A stretch of 64,000 nt of DNA from Stenotrophomonas sp. 704A1 (GCF_030549525.1 NZ_CP130831.1:3497501-3561500), one strand, 5' to 3'; shown: positions 9,195 through 18,537, counted from the first letter of the stretch. Notes: generated by a model from the sequence alone, not told the origin. A program made the numbers and translations.

Positions 9195-10058
9195 TCAGCG
9201 ATCGTTCTTCAGGTACTGCAGGAACGGGTCGTTCTTGTCCAGCACGATCACGCCGTTGCCGTCGGTCATCGAGCCACGGTAGGCCTCGAGGCTGCGGTAG
9301 AAGGCGTAGAACGACGGGTCAGCCGAGCCGGCCCTGCCGTAGATGCGGGCCGCATCGGCATCGCCTTCACCACGCAGGCGCTGCGCATCGCGCTCGGCTT
9401 CGGCGATCAGCACGGTGCTGTCACGGTCGGCCTGGGCGCGGATGGTCAGCGACTGCTCCTCGCCTTCGGCGCGCAGCTTGGCCGCTTCCTGCTTGCGCTG
9501 GGCGCGCATGCGCTCATACACGTCGTTGATCACCTGGCTGTCGGTGGGCAGGTCGACCTGCTTGATGCGCAGGTCGATCATCTGCATGCCCAGCCCAGCC
9601 ACCGCTTCGTTGATGTCCTTCAGCTGCGCGGCGATCAGCTCGCTGCGGTCGCCGGACACCAGCTGCTGCAGGGTGCGCGAGTTGATCTGGTTGCGCAGCG
9701 AATCGGTGATGATCGGCTGCAGGCGTGCGTTGGCCACGCGCGGGTCACCACCGGTGGCACGGAAGTAGTCACCCACGTTGGAGATGTAGCCGACGGCGAA
9801 GAAGTCGACGCTGACGTCCTTCTGCTCGGCGGTGAAGTAGCGGGCCGGCGCGGTGTCCAGCACCTGGAAACGGCGGTCGAACACCCGCACCGTCTCCACC
9901 ACCGGCAGCTTGAAGTGCAGGCCCGGCTTGATGTCCGAACGCACCACCTTGCCCAGGTTCAGCACCATGGCGGTCTGGTCCTCGCGGACCACGTACACCG
10001 AACCCAGCAGGCCCAGCAGCACCGCCACCACAATGGCGATCCACATCGAGTTTCTCAT
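9195..10058 (-). CDS. hflC: HflC, SPFH-domain modulator of FtsH protease
   Basis: A 287-residue protein with one N-terminal membrane helix (MWIAIVVAVLLGLLGSVYVV). An SPFH/band-7 domain follows (VREDQTAMVLNLGKVV ... GLHFKLP) with a C-terminal coiled coil rich in charged residues (YERMRAQRKQEAAKLRAEGE). With HflK it forms a periplasm-facing cage around the membrane protease FtsH and tunes its activity. Its ATG overlaps the hflK stop by four bases (ATGA, 10055-10058), so the two are translationally coupled. Confidence 0.97.
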   Translation of the reverse strand: MRNSMWIAIVVAVLLGLLGSVYVVREDQTAMVLNLGKVVRSDIKPGLHFKLPVVETVRVFDRRFQVLDTAPARYFTAEQKDVSVDFFAVGYISNVGDYFRATGGDPRVANARLQPIITDSLRNQINSRTLQQLVSGDRSELIAAQLKDINEAVAGLGMQMIDLRIKQVDLPTDSQVINDVYERMRAQRKQEAAKLRAEGEEQSLTIRAQADRDSTVLIAEAERDAQRLRGEGDADAARIYGRAGSADPSFYAFYRSLEAYRGSMTDGNGVIVLDKNDPFLQYLKNDR

Positions 10059-11191
10059 CGGCTGCCCTCCTCACGGCCGCTCGGACGCCCGGTCGGGCGG
10101 CCCACCGGCCGGCCCGGATCACGGGAAGGTTCCACTGCCGAGGTACCCGGCAGCGACGGCAACACCACATCCGGATTCGGCACCGACGCCGGGGCCGAGG
10201 TGCCGGCACGGGTGTCGCCGGTCATCGGCACGTAGATCAGCTGGCGGCCATCGCCACCGATCACCTTGCGGTTCTCGCTCAGCACCTGCTGCACGGTTTC
10301 CAGCCACAGGCGCTTGCGGGTGACGTCCGGGGCGTCCTTGTACTGGGCCTGCAACAGGCTGAAGCGCTGTGCGTCACCCTCGGCCTTGGAGACCACGGCC
10401 TGCTTGTAGCCTTCGGCGGTGGTGCGCGCACGCGAGGCCTGGCCACGCGCTTCGGGCACGACCTTGGCGGCATAGGCCTGGGCTTCGTTGATCAGGCGTT
10501 CCTTGACCTGCTGGGCGCCGTTGACCTCGTCGAAGGCCGGCTTCACTTCTTCCGGCGGACGCGCGTCCTGCAGGGTCAGGCCGGTCACGGTCAGGCCGGT
10601 CTTGAACGCGCGCAGCAGCGCCTGCAGGCGCTCCTCGGCGGCCACGGCCAGCGGGCCACGGTTGTTCAGCACGGCGTTGAGATCGGCACGGCCGACTTCC
10701 TCGCGCACCGCGCTCTGCGCCGACTGCTCCAGCACCTGGTTGGCATCGACCGTGCCGAACAGGTACTGCTGCGGGTCGTCGATGCGGTACTGGACGTTCA
10801 GCGAGACGTTGACGATGTTCTCATCGCGGGTCAGCACCGGCACCTGGATCGAGAAGGTCTTGATCTCGGTGGCGTTGACCTTGGTGACCGATTCGATCGG
10901 CCACGGCAGCTTGAAGTTCGGGCCAGGGGTCAGCACGCGGGAGAACTGGCCGAAACGCAGCACCACGCCACGCTGCTGTTCGCCGATCAGCTGGAAGCTG
11001 GAGAACAGCACCAGCAACACCACCGCCGCAGCCACCCAGCGCAGGATGCCGCCATCGAACAGGTCCTTCAGCGGTCCGGGCAACCCGCCCCAGCCGCCCC
11101 CATTGCCACCGCCGCGCGACCCGAACGGCCCGCGTCGATTGTCCTCGGGGCCTTGTCCGCCCTTGTTGCCGCCGGGTGTATTCCAGGCCAT
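10055..11191 (-). CDS. hflK: HflK, SPFH-domain modulator of FtsH protease
   Basis: A 378-residue protein. It has a Gly-rich, Asn-rich cytoplasmic N-terminus (MAWNTPGGNKGGQ), a membrane helix near residues 52-68 (LRWVAAAVVLLVLFSSF), an SPFH domain (GEQQRGVVLRFGQ), and a coiled coil with EVNGAQQVKERLINEAQAY. The C-terminal tail is Pro/Gly/Arg-rich. It is the partner of HflC and first gene of the hflK-hflC-yjeT operon. The promoter must lie in the 153-base divergent gap with the oxidoreductase gene. Confidence 0.97.
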   Translation of the reverse strand: MAWNTPGGNKGGQGPEDNRRGPFGSRGGGNGGGWGGLPGPLKDLFDGGILRWVAAAVVLLVLFSSFQLIGEQQRGVVLRFGQFSRVLTPGPNFKLPWPIESVTKVNATEIKTFSIQVPVLTRDENIVNVSLNVQYRIDDPQQYLFGTVDANQVLEQSAQSAVREEVGRADLNAVLNNRGPLAVAAEERLQALLRAFKTGLTVTGLTLQDARPPEEVKPAFDEVNGAQQVKERLINEAQAYAAKVVPEARGQASRARTTAEGYKQAVVSKAEGDAQRFSLLQAQYKDAPDVTRKRLWLETVQQVLSENRKVIGGDGRQLIYVPMTGDTRAGTSAPASVPNPDVVLPSLPGTSAVEPSRDPGRPVGRPTGRPSGREEGSR

Positions 11192-11344
11192 GCACGCTCC
11201 ATCAAGATGTGGGCTGCGACGCGGGCCCTTCCCGCAACGCCAGCCGTGAAACCATTACCGATCATACAAGATGGGGCGGACCGGCAGGATTGAAAGGGGC
11301 CTGGCGGGGTAAGGTGGCGTTTTCCTCGAAGTCAGGCAACGCCG

Positions 11345-12340
11345 ATGGCCCCCACCACCCCGTTCACCGCCTTCCGCATCGAAAACGACGACGCCGGCTA
11401 CCGCAGCGGCCTGGCCCGGCTCAGCGTCGATGACCTCTCCCCCGGCCAGGTGCTGATCCGCGCCCACTGGTCCTCGGTGAACTACAAGGACGCGCTGGCC
11501 GGCACCGGCAAGGGCCGGATCCTGCGCCGCTTTCCGCTGGTGGGCGGGATCGATGTGGCCGGCACCGTGGTCGCGTCCACCGATCCGGCCTGGCGCGAGG
11601 GCGATGCCGTGCTGGCCACCGGCTGCGGGCTGAGCGAGACCCGTGATGGCGGCTACAGCCAGTATGTGCGGCTGGAATCGAGCGCGGTCATCGCCCAGCC
11701 AGCGGGCCTGGACCCGCGCGAAGCGATGGTGCTGGGAACTGCCGGCTTCACCGCGGCACTGGCCCTGCTGCGCCTGCAGGACAACCGCCAGCGCCCCGCG
11801 CACGGCCCGCTGGCGGTGACCGGCGCCAGCGGCGGCGTCGGCGCCCTGGCAGTGGACATCTTCAGCCGCGCCGGCCATGAGGTCCACGCGATCAGCGGCA
11901 AGCCGGAGCAGGCCGGGTTCCTGCGCAGCATCGGCGCGGCCGAGGTCCTGCCGCGCGAGGCACTGGGCGATACCGGGCCACTGCAGTCGGCGCGCTTCGG
12001 CGGTGGCCTGGACAATGCCGGCGGCCCGATGCTGGCCAGCCTGCTGGCACAGACGGTCCCTTACGGCAGCGTGGTCAGTGCCGGCCTGGCCGCCAGCCCG
12101 GCGCTGGACATGACGGTGATGCCCTTCATCCTGCGTGGCGTGTCCCTGCTGGGCGTGTCCTCGGCCAATGCACCGCGCGCCCTGCGCGAAGAGGTCTGGG
12201 CGCGCTTGGGCAGCGACTGGAAACCGCGCCACCTGGATCGCATCTGCACCGACGAGGTGGGTCTGGACGGCCTGCCTGCGGTGTTCGAACGCATGCTGGC
12301 CGGTGGCTCGCTGGGGCGCACCGTGGTGCGGATCGACTGA
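11345..12340 (+). CDS. YhdH/AcuI-type quinone oxidoreductase (acrylyl-CoA reductase family)
   Basis: A 331-residue medium-chain dehydrogenase/reductase. It has the N-terminal GroES-like domain (WSSVNYKDALAGTGKG, PLVGGIDVAGTV), a Rossmann fold with VTGASGGVGALAVDI, and the family's C-terminal AILRGVSLLG-like segment (FILRGVSLLGVSS). It lacks structural zinc cysteines, as usual for YhdH/AcuI. Family knowledge: members reduce acryloyl-CoA or related enoyl compounds with NADPH; the physiological substrate here is not known. Single gene, divergent from hflK. Confidence 0.9.
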   Translation: MAPTTPFTAFRIENDDAGYRSGLARLSVDDLSPGQVLIRAHWSSVNYKDALAGTGKGRILRRFPLVGGIDVAGTVVASTDPAWREGDAVLATGCGLSETRDGGYSQYVRLESSAVIAQPAGLDPREAMVLGTAGFTAALALLRLQDNRQRPAHGPLAVTGASGGVGALAVDIFSRAGHEVHAISGKPEQAGFLRSIGAAEVLPREALGDTGPLQSARFGGGLDNAGGPMLASLLAQTVPYGSVVSAGLAASPALDMTVMPFILRGVSLLGVSSANAPRALREEVWARLGSDWKPRHLDRICTDEVGLDGLPAVFERMLAGGSLGRTVVRID

Positions 12341-12390
12341 ACGTAGCAGGCAGGCGACGGACGGCAGCCGCGGCTCTCCCGTCGGCCCGG

Positions 12391-12412
12391 TGCCGGCACT
12401 ACACTGCCGGCA
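12391..12412. repeat. Two copies of palindromic TGCCGGCA before the response regulator gene
   Basis: The self-complementary octamer TGCCGGCA occurs at 12391-12398 and 12405-12412, 14 bases apart, ending 16 bases before the start codon at 12429. It could be an operator or a hairpin covering the start; this is inference from symmetry only. Confidence 0.4.
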
Positions 12413-12428
12413 TCACATGGGGAACAAC

Positions 12429-12800
12429 ATGGCACGCATTCTGATTGTCGACGACTCACCGTCGCAGCTGTTGGGGATACAGCGCATCGTCGAGAAGCTC
12501 GGGCACCAGATCCTGACCGCCACCGATGGCGCGGCCGGGGTCGAAACCGCCAAGGCCGAGCTGCCCGACCTGGTCCTGATGGACGTGGTGATGCCCAACC
12601 TCAACGGTTTCCAGGCCACCCGCACCCTGGCCCGCGATGAAGCCACCCGCCACATCCCGGTGATCCTGGTGACCACCAAGGACCAGGACACCGACCGTAT
12701 GTGGGGCATGCGCCAGGGCGCCAAGGCATACATCACCAAGCCGTTCTCGGAAGACGAACTGTCCGAGGTGCTGGAACGGGTGTTCGCCGGCCAGGGCTGA
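12429..12800 (+). CDS. Single-domain response regulator, PilH-like
   Basis: A 123-residue stand-alone receiver. It has the acidic pair in IVDD, the phosphoacceptor Asp in LMDVVMPNLNG, Thr in VTTKDQ and Lys in ITKPFSEDEL. The motifs GFQATR and TTKDQDTDRMWGMRQGA closely resemble PilH of the type IV pilus Pil-Chp system. No pil or chp gene is next to it, so the twitching-motility role is inferred from sequence alone; another CheY-like role is possible. GGGGA precedes the start by six bases. Confidence 0.85.
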   Translation: MARILIVDDSPSQLLGIQRIVEKLGHQILTATDGAAGVETAKAELPDLVLMDVVMPNLNGFQATRTLARDEATRHIPVILVTTKDQDTDRMWGMRQGAKAYITKPFSEDELSEVLERVFAGQG

Positions 12801-12810
12801 GCCCGTTTTT

Positions 12811-12904
12811 GTAGAGTCGAGCCATGCTCGACTGCTTTTGCTCGCGGCAGTCGAGCATGGCTCGACTCTACATGTCAAAGCCGCCGGGCATGGCCCGGCG
12901 CTAC
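12811..12904. repeat. Cluster of three SMAG/REP palindromes
   Basis: A head-to-head dimer of the GTAGAGTCGAGC type spans 12811-12872 with GTAG at the left end and CTAC at the right end. A third unit of the CGCCGGGC type follows at 12881-12904. The cluster lies between the convergent response regulator and cbpA genes and can fold into a long hairpin that could stop transcripts from both sides. Confidence 0.85.
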
Positions 12905-12941
12905 CTTCAGACCGACTCGCCGACGGCGCGCCTCCGGCCGG

Positions 12942-13832
12942 TCAGATCGTCTCGCCGAAGGCCTTGGCCAGGTTGCGGTAGGCCTTCTTCTGCGCCTCGT
13001 CGGTCGCTGCCGGGGCCACGATCTCCAGTTCGACGATCTGGTCACCGTCGGGGCTGCCGGGCAGGCCGCGACCGCGCAGACGCAGCTTGCGTCCGGCATC
13101 GGAATCGGCCGGAATCTTCAGCTCCACCGCGCCGCCCAGCGTCGGCACGCTGATGCTGGTGCCCAACGCCGCCTGCCACGGGGTGACCGGCAGGGTGTAG
13201 AGGATGTTGCGGCCATCGACCTCGAACTGCGGGTGGGCCGCATACTCGACTTCCAGCAGCAGGTTGCCGCCGTGGTTGCCCTGCCCCGCCAGGCGGATCA
13301 CCTGGCCGGGACGGATGCCCTTGGGCACGCGCACATCCAGCTGCTTGCCGTTGACGGTGATGCGCAGGCTGTCGCCCTTGTAGGCCGCTTCCAGCGGTAC
13401 CGACAGCTTTGCCCGGGTATCGCGGTTGGGCGCATGCCCGTGGCTGCTGAAGCCGGGCCCCGGGCCGGCGCCCTGGCCGCCGCGCTGGCGCGCGAACAGG
13501 CTTTCGAAGAAGTCGCTGAAGCCGCCGTTGGCGCCGCCTCCACCGAACACTTCCTCGAAATTGAAGCCACCGCCGCCGTAGTTCGGCGGCACGTTGAACT
13601 CTTCGCCGGGGCGATAGCCCTGCGCACGCAGCTGGTCATAGGCCGCGCGCTTTTCCGGATCGCGCAGCGCTTCGTAGGCCTCGTTGACGGCCTTGAACTT
13701 GTCCTCGGCCCCGGCCTCCTTGCTGACGTCCGGGTGGTACTTGCGCGCCAGCCGGCGGTAGGCGGTCTTGATTTCCGCCTCGCCCGCACTCGGTTCCACC
13801 CCCAGGGTGGCGTAGTAATCCTTGAATTCCAT
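12942..13832 (-). CDS. cbpA: CbpA-type DnaJ co-chaperone
   Basis: A 296-residue protein. The J domain (residues 4-70) has the YHPDV form of the HPD motif needed to stimulate DnaK. A Gly/Phe-rich linker follows (GGGGFNFEEVFGGGG). Two C-terminal substrate-binding beta domains come next (VPLEAAYKGD, VRVPKGIRPGQVIRL, LRGRGLPG). The zinc-finger region of true DnaJ is absent, which marks it as CbpA/Hsp40 type II. No cbpM gene is adjacent. Confidence 0.93.
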   Translation of the reverse strand: MEFKDYYATLGVEPSAGEAEIKTAYRRLARKYHPDVSKEAGAEDKFKAVNEAYEALRDPEKRAAYDQLRAQGYRPGEEFNVPPNYGGGGFNFEEVFGGGGANGGFSDFFESLFARQRGGQGAGPGPGFSSHGHAPNRDTRAKLSVPLEAAYKGDSLRITVNGKQLDVRVPKGIRPGQVIRLAGQGNHGGNLLLEVEYAAHPQFEVDGRNILYTLPVTPWQAALGTSISVPTLGGAVELKIPADSDAGRKLRLRGRGLPGSPDGDQIVELEIVAPAATDEAQKKAYRNLAKAFGETI

Positions 13833-14092
13833 CCAGCTACCTCGATTCGCTTCGGCCGCGCCGGTGGCGCCGCCCCGGGTTCATTCTACGCGCCGGCGAT
13901 GCTACGCCGCCGGCCGTGCGGCCACGGTGAGCCCGACTGATCCTGCGCAATGCGGCTGCCATCCCCCTGCGTCAGGCTGGGACTGGAAGCCGCCGCCGTC
14001 TGCGCACAGGATGGGGTCTGCACGCGGGGTTTCCAATGTCTTGACGCCTCCGTCCCATCCGGCCCACTAGCCTGCCCCAGCAAGGAGTTCCC

Positions 14093-14575
14093 ATGACCAT
14101 CCATGTCGGCGACCGCATTCCGGAAGTGACCCTCAAGCGCATCCGCGAGGGCATCGAAACACTCGATACCCACGCCCTGTTCGATGCACGCAAGGTGGTC
14201 CTGTTCGCCGTGCCCGGCGCGTTCACCCCCACCTGCTCGGCACGCCACCTGCCGGGCTACGTCGAAGCGTTCGATGACTTCCGCAAGCGCGGCATCGACG
14301 TCTACTGCATGGCGGTCAACGATCCGTTCGTGATGAAGGCCTGGGCCGCCGACCAGCACGTGCCCGACGGGCTGCTGATGCTGTCCGACGGCAACGCCGA
14401 ACTGACCCGCGCGCTCGGCCTGGAGCTCGATGCCAGCGCATCGGGCATGGGCATCCGCTCGCGCCGCTTCGCCCTCTACGTGGTCGATGGCGTGGTGCGC
14501 GCAGCCTGGGTCGAACAGCCCGGCCAGTTCGAAGTGTCTTCGGCCGACTACGTGCTGGCGCACCTGCCCAGCTGA
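14093..14575 (+). CDS. Peroxiredoxin, Prx5/AhpE-like (glutaredoxin- or thiol-dependent)
   Basis: A 160-residue protein with the peroxidatic motif PGAFTPTC (Cys48) and conserved Arg in the RSRRFALYV segment. Prx5-type features include GDRIPEVTL at the start and HLPGYVEAFDDFRKRGID. It reduces hydrogen peroxide and alkyl hydroperoxides in the cytoplasm. AAGGAG precedes the ATG. The ferritin-like gene 33 bases downstream is likely co-transcribed, a sensible pairing of peroxide removal and iron handling. Confidence 0.92.
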   Translation: MTIHVGDRIPEVTLKRIREGIETLDTHALFDARKVVLFAVPGAFTPTCSARHLPGYVEAFDDFRKRGIDVYCMAVNDPFVMKAWAADQHVPDGLLMLSDGNAELTRALGLELDASASGMGIRSRRFALYVVDGVVRAAWVEQPGQFEVSSADYVLAHLPS

Positions 14576-14608
14576 TGCTTCCCCCACCACAACAGGAAAC
14601 GGCCAGCC

Positions 14609-15184
14609 ATGTCCAACAAGCCAGCCAACGCCAGCAAGCCCGCCGCCCCGCTTACCGGCATCAGTGACCGCAAGACCCTGCGCGAGCGTGCCCGGCGCAA
14701 CCTCGAGGACGGTGCGATCACCAGCAGCTACAGTGCCGACCGCCAGGCGGTGATCAGGCTGCTCAACGATGCACTGGCCACCGAGTATGTGTGCGTGCTG
14801 CGCTACTACCGGCACTACTTCATGGCCAAGGGGATGCTGGCCGACGCGGTCAAGGCCGAGTTCCTCGAGCACGCACAGCAGGAACAGGCGCACGCCGGCA
14901 AGCTGGCCGAGCGCATCGTCCAGCTGGGTGGCGAACCGGACCTCAACCCGGACACGCTGACTGCCCGCTCGCACGCCGAGTACAAGGAGGGCAGCGATCT
15001 GCGTGACATGGTCCGGGAAAATCTGGTGGCCGAGCGCATCGCGATCGACAGCTACCGTGAAATGATCACCTTCATCGGTGACCGCGACACCACCACCAAA
15101 CGCATCCTCGAAGAGATCCTGGCCCAGGAAGAAGAGCACGCCGACGAGTTCGCCGACCTGCTGGATGGGTGGATCGGGGAATAG
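14609..15184 (+). CDS. Ferritin-like diiron protein (bacterioferritin/Dps-like superfamily)
   Basis: A 191-residue protein with a disordered, Ala/Pro/Lys-rich N-terminus (~30 residues) and then a four-helix bundle. Candidate iron ligands are visible: Glu in ATEYVC, Glu and His in FLEHAQQEQAH, Glu in LVAERIAIDSY and EEEHADEF. This fits the ferritin-like fold of bacterioferritin-related proteins. Whether it stores iron or only binds a diiron centre cannot be told. It follows the peroxiredoxin gene in an apparent two-gene oxidative-stress operon. Confidence 0.85.
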   Translation: MSNKPANASKPAAPLTGISDRKTLRERARRNLEDGAITSSYSADRQAVIRLLNDALATEYVCVLRYYRHYFMAKGMLADAVKAEFLEHAQQEQAHAGKLAERIVQLGGEPDLNPDTLTARSHAEYKEGSDLRDMVRENLVAERIAIDSYREMITFIGDRDTTTKRILEEILAQEEEHADEFADLLDGWIGE

Positions 15185-15200
15185 CCTGGCAACGCTCCCT

Positions 15201-15256
15201 GCAGAGTCGAGCCATGCTCGACTCGGGAGACGCAGGCGAGCATGGCTCGACGCTAC
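15201..15256. repeat. SMAG/REP head-to-head dimer
   Basis: The left unit begins GCAGAGTCGAGCCATG (GTAG changed to GCAG). The right unit ends CGACGCTAC. It lies between convergent genes, ferritin-like and pbpC, and is followed at 15259-15272 by a shortened GTAGCGCCATGCC-like piece that includes the pbpC stop codon. Confidence 0.8.
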
Positions 15257-15268
15257 AGGGGCATGGCG

Positions 15269-17647
15269 CTACCGCAGGACGGTGAACCGCACCTGCGTCC
15301 ATGCGCCATCGGCGGCCAGCGCGGTCAGGGTATGCGCACCGGGATCGGCAAACTCGCGCTGCATCAGCTGCGCGCCACGCGTCTGTGCGATCCAGCGGCC
15401 ATCCAGCAGCCAGTCCACGGCCTGCTCGCTGCCGAGCGCACGCAGCTGCAGGCGCACGCCATGGCCGGCGTTGGGCGCACGGGCAAGCGCCGCCCCTTCG
15501 TTCAGGCCATCGATGTGCAGCGCCACGCTGGTCTCGCGTCCGTCATCGCGGCAGTCGGGTGACAGCGCGGGCAGCTGCGATGCGTCGCGGGTCGCCTTGG
15601 GCAGCCACGGCGACAGCAGCGCCGGCCAGCGCGCGATTTCCCGCTCCACCTCGTCGTGCGCCGCGCTGCAGTCGGCCGACAGGCGCAGACCGCTGGCCGC
15701 GTCGGCGCGGTAGCGCTGCCGCCCCGGCTGCCAGCGCCGTGCTTCGCGTTCGGGGAAGGTCGGCGGTGCCGCGCCATCCAGCAGCCAGGCCGGCAGGCGC
15801 CGCTGGCACAACGGCGGCGCCAGGCCGTCGGCACGCTCACCGGTCGGCCAGCAGATGTCGGCCTGGCTGACGCTGGTCGGCATCGGTGCGGCAGCCGAAT
15901 CACCGCGCTGGCGCGGCAGGCTGTCGATCACCTCGAACATCAGCGGCAGGGCCGTGACCGCACCGTACTGGCCCGGCAACGGCGTGCCATCGGGGCGTCC
16001 CACCCACACGCCCACCGTGTAGTGGCGCGTGCTGCCGATCGCCCAGGCATCGCGGTAGCCGTAGCTGGTCCCGGTCTTCCAGGCCACGCGTGGCCGCCCG
16101 CCGACATCGAAGGTGCCCACGCCGTAGCCCGGGCGGGGGTTGGACTCCAGCATCTCGCGCACGATCCAGGTTGCCCCGGGCGAGGCCAGGCGGCGCTCGA
16201 TCAGTGGATCGTCAGCGGTGTAGCGCACGCGCCCGGCGATTCCGTGGCGGTTGAGCGCTGCGAACGCACCGACCAGGTCCTCCAGGCGCGCACCGGTGCC
16301 GCCCAGGATCAGCGACAGGTTGGGCGAGCTGCCTGCGGGAAAGCGCAGCTGGATGCCGGCATGCGCCAGCCGTGCGGCGAAGCGTGCGGCACCGACCCGC
16401 TGCAGCAGGTCCACCGACGGCACGTTCAACGACAGGCGCAGCGCACTGGCCGCGCTGACCGGGCCGTTGAACGCTTCGTCGAAGTTTCCCGGCCGGTAGC
16501 TGCCGAAACTCTGTGGCGCGTCCACCAGCAGGCTTTCCGAATGGATCAGGCCGTCATCCAGCGCCATCGCGTACAGGAACGGCTTGAGCGTCGAACCGGG
16601 CGAACGCCAGGCCTGCACCATGTCCACATGGCCCAGGCGCTGGCGGTCGCCGAAGGCCAGCGTGCCGACATAGGCGCGCGCCTGCAGGGTCTGGTTGTCG
16701 ACCACCAGCAGCGCCGCCGACGTGCGCTCGGGCAACGTCGAGAAATAGCTGGCCACGCGCTCTTCCAGGGTGCGCTGCAGGCCGATGTCGATGCTGCTTT
16801 CGATCCGCGCCTGGCCCGGGTGCGCGGCGTGCAGGCGCTGGGCCAGCAAAGCCGCATGCAGCGGTGGCCGCAACGAGCGCGCGACCACCGTCTCGATGCG
16901 CGCATCCTCGATCTCGTCCGGGGTCCACACCCCGCGCTCGGCCATCCGCGCAAGCACCTTGTCGCGCGCCTTCTGCGCAGCCTCGGGATGGCGGTCCGGG
17001 CGCAGCCGGCTGGGCGCCTGCGGCAGCACCGCCAGCAGGGCCGCCTCGGCATGCGAGAGCTGCGCGGCCGGCTTGCCCAGATAGGCCCAGCTGGCCGCTT
17101 CCACGCCTTCGATGGTGCCACCGTACGGCGCACGTTCCAGGTACAGGGCCAGGATCTCCTGCTTGGACAGATGCACTTCCAGCTGGACCGCGCGCAGCAT
17201 CTGCTTCAGCTTGCCCCACGGGGTCCGCGAATGCGGATCGAGGATGCGTGCGACCTGCATGGTCAGCGTCGATCCGCCCGACACGATGCGCCCGCCGCGC
17301 AGCAGCTGGCCGCCGGCGCGCAGGATGGCCAGCGGGTTGACCCCCGGATGCCGCCAGAACCAGCGATCCTCGTAGGTCAGCAGGGCCTGCAGGTACAACG
17401 GCGAAACGCTGTCCACCGCGGCCGGGTATCGCCACACGCCCTCGGCATCGGCAAACGCGCGCAGTGGGCTGCCATCGGCGGCCACCACCAGCGTGCTGGT
17501 ATCCCGCTGCTTCGGCAGCGGTGGCGGAAAGACCTGGTCCAGCACCAGCAGCAGGGCCAGCAGGGCCGCCGTGCCCCAGCGCAGCCACGGCAGAATCGGA
17601 TGCGTCCGATGGAACAGGCGGCGCCAGCGGGAGGACCATTTCCTCAT
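15269..17647 (-). CDS. pbpC: Penicillin-binding protein 1C, bifunctional murein synthase
   Basis: A 792-residue protein from ATG at 17647 (GGGGGA upstream). It has a membrane helix (GTAALLALLLVLDQVF) and a GT51 glycosyltransferase domain with the catalytic EDRWFWRHPGVNP and GGSTLTMQVAR motifs. The transpeptidase domain has SxxK in SPGSTLKPF and KTG in KTGTSYGYRD. The C-terminal BiPBP_C domain (~90 residues) ends the protein. It polymerises and may cross-link murein at the periplasmic face. Its family partner, the alpha-2-macroglobulin lipoprotein, is encoded nearby at 18596-23503, but a carbonic anhydrase gene lies between. The stop codon is part of a GTAGCGCC sequence resembling a broken SMAG element. 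Confidence 0.95.
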   Translation of the reverse strand: MRKWSSRWRRLFHRTHPILPWLRWGTAALLALLLVLDQVFPPPLPKQRDTSTLVVAADGSPLRAFADAEGVWRYPAAVDSVSPLYLQALLTYEDRWFWRHPGVNPLAILRAGGQLLRGGRIVSGGSTLTMQVARILDPHSRTPWGKLKQMLRAVQLEVHLSKQEILALYLERAPYGGTIEGVEAASWAYLGKPAAQLSHAEAALLAVLPQAPSRLRPDRHPEAAQKARDKVLARMAERGVWTPDEIEDARIETVVARSLRPPLHAALLAQRLHAAHPGQARIESSIDIGLQRTLEERVASYFSTLPERTSAALLVVDNQTLQARAYVGTLAFGDRQRLGHVDMVQAWRSPGSTLKPFLYAMALDDGLIHSESLLVDAPQSFGSYRPGNFDEAFNGPVSAASALRLSLNVPSVDLLQRVGAARFAARLAHAGIQLRFPAGSSPNLSLILGGTGARLEDLVGAFAALNRHGIAGRVRYTADDPLIERRLASPGATWIVREMLESNPRPGYGVGTFDVGGRPRVAWKTGTSYGYRDAWAIGSTRHYTVGVWVGRPDGTPLPGQYGAVTALPLMFEVIDSLPRQRGDSAAAPMPTSVSQADICWPTGERADGLAPPLCQRRLPAWLLDGAAPPTFPEREARRWQPGRQRYRADAASGLRLSADCSAAHDEVEREIARWPALLSPWLPKATRDASQLPALSPDCRDDGRETSVALHIDGLNEGAALARAPNAGHGVRLQLRALGSEQAVDWLLDGRWIAQTRGAQLMQREFADPGAHTLTALAADGAWTQVRFTVLR

Positions 17648-17757
17648 GCATTCCCCCGGGTGGTGGCCGTCGCGAAAACCGGCCACGCCAGCACGGTTCT
17701 CTTCAGCCCGCCCTGCCCACCCGGAGGGATGCATCCACCACCTCCCCCAACGTACCC

Positions 17758-18537
17758 ATGCCCATGTCCCGTTTCCCTTCCCGTTGCATGGCCTGGCTGC
17801 TGCTTGCCACCGGCTGCCTGTCGCTGCATGCCAGCGCCGATGACCGCGCCCCTCACTGGGGCTACGAAAAGATCACCACGCCCGATGATTGGGCGGATCT
17901 GGCCCCGGCATGTGCCGGCGACCTGCAGTCGCCGATCAACCTGTTGCCGGGCAGGGCCGGCCACGGACATCCGCACGCGCTGCACGTGGACTATCCGGCG
18001 ATGCACTTTTCGGTGTTGAACAATGGCCATACCCTGCAGGCAACACCGCTGCCGAAGCCGCAGGGTGGCGTGACCATCGACGGCGAGCGCTACAGGCTGC
18101 TGCAGTTCCACGTGCACACGCCCAGCGAGCACTTCGTCGATGGCCGCGCCCATGCCATGGAGCTGCACCTGGTGCATGCCAGCGACAGCGGCAAGACCGC
18201 CGTGGTCGCGGTGTTCTTCGACATTGGCGCGCCCAACGCGACGCTCGGCGCGTTCTTCGCACAGATGCCCCGGCACCTGGCCTCGCCGGGTGACCAGGTT
18301 GAACTGCGCAAGCCCATGCACCTGGCCGCACTGCTGCCGGCCAACCCGGCCGGCCTGCGCTATGTCGGCTCGTTGACCACACCGCCCTGTACCGAAGACG
18401 TGCTGTGGAACATCGAACTGACACCTCAGTCCCTCTCGCAGGAGCAGCTTGCCGATCTGCGTGCGCTCTACCCGCACAACAGCCGGCCGCTGCAGGCATT
18501 CAACGGACGCGACATCGACGACGAATCGATCGAGTGA
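17758..18537 (+). CDS. Alpha-class carbonic anhydrase, periplasmic
   Basis: A 259-residue protein (start 17758 or 17764) with a signal peptide (WLLLATGCLSLHASA). The alpha-carbonic anhydrase fold is clear: HWGYE, QSPINL, the zinc-binding FHVHTPSEH and ELHLVH, and SLTTPPCTEDVLW. It interconverts CO2 and bicarbonate in the periplasm. It lies on the opposite strand between pbpC and the alpha-2-macroglobulin gene. Its start region is 110 bases from the divergent pbpC start. No strong ribosome site is seen for either ATG. Confidence 0.93.
   Translation: MPMSRFPSRCMAWLLLATGCLSLHASADDRAPHWGYEKITTPDDWADLAPACAGDLQSPINLLPGRAGHGHPHALHVDYPAMHFSVLNNGHTLQATPLPKPQGGVTIDGERYRLLQFHVHTPSEHFVDGRAHAMELHLVHASDSGKTAVVAVFFDIGAPNATLGAFFAQMPRHLASPGDQVELRKPMHLAALLPANPAGLRYVGSLTTPPCTEDVLWNIELTPQSLSQEQLADLRALYPHNSRPLQAFNGRDIDDESIE

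Noticed and set aside
15656..18019. A 787-residue open frame on the plus strand
   Set aside because: Antisense to pbpC, whose catalytic motifs are clear.
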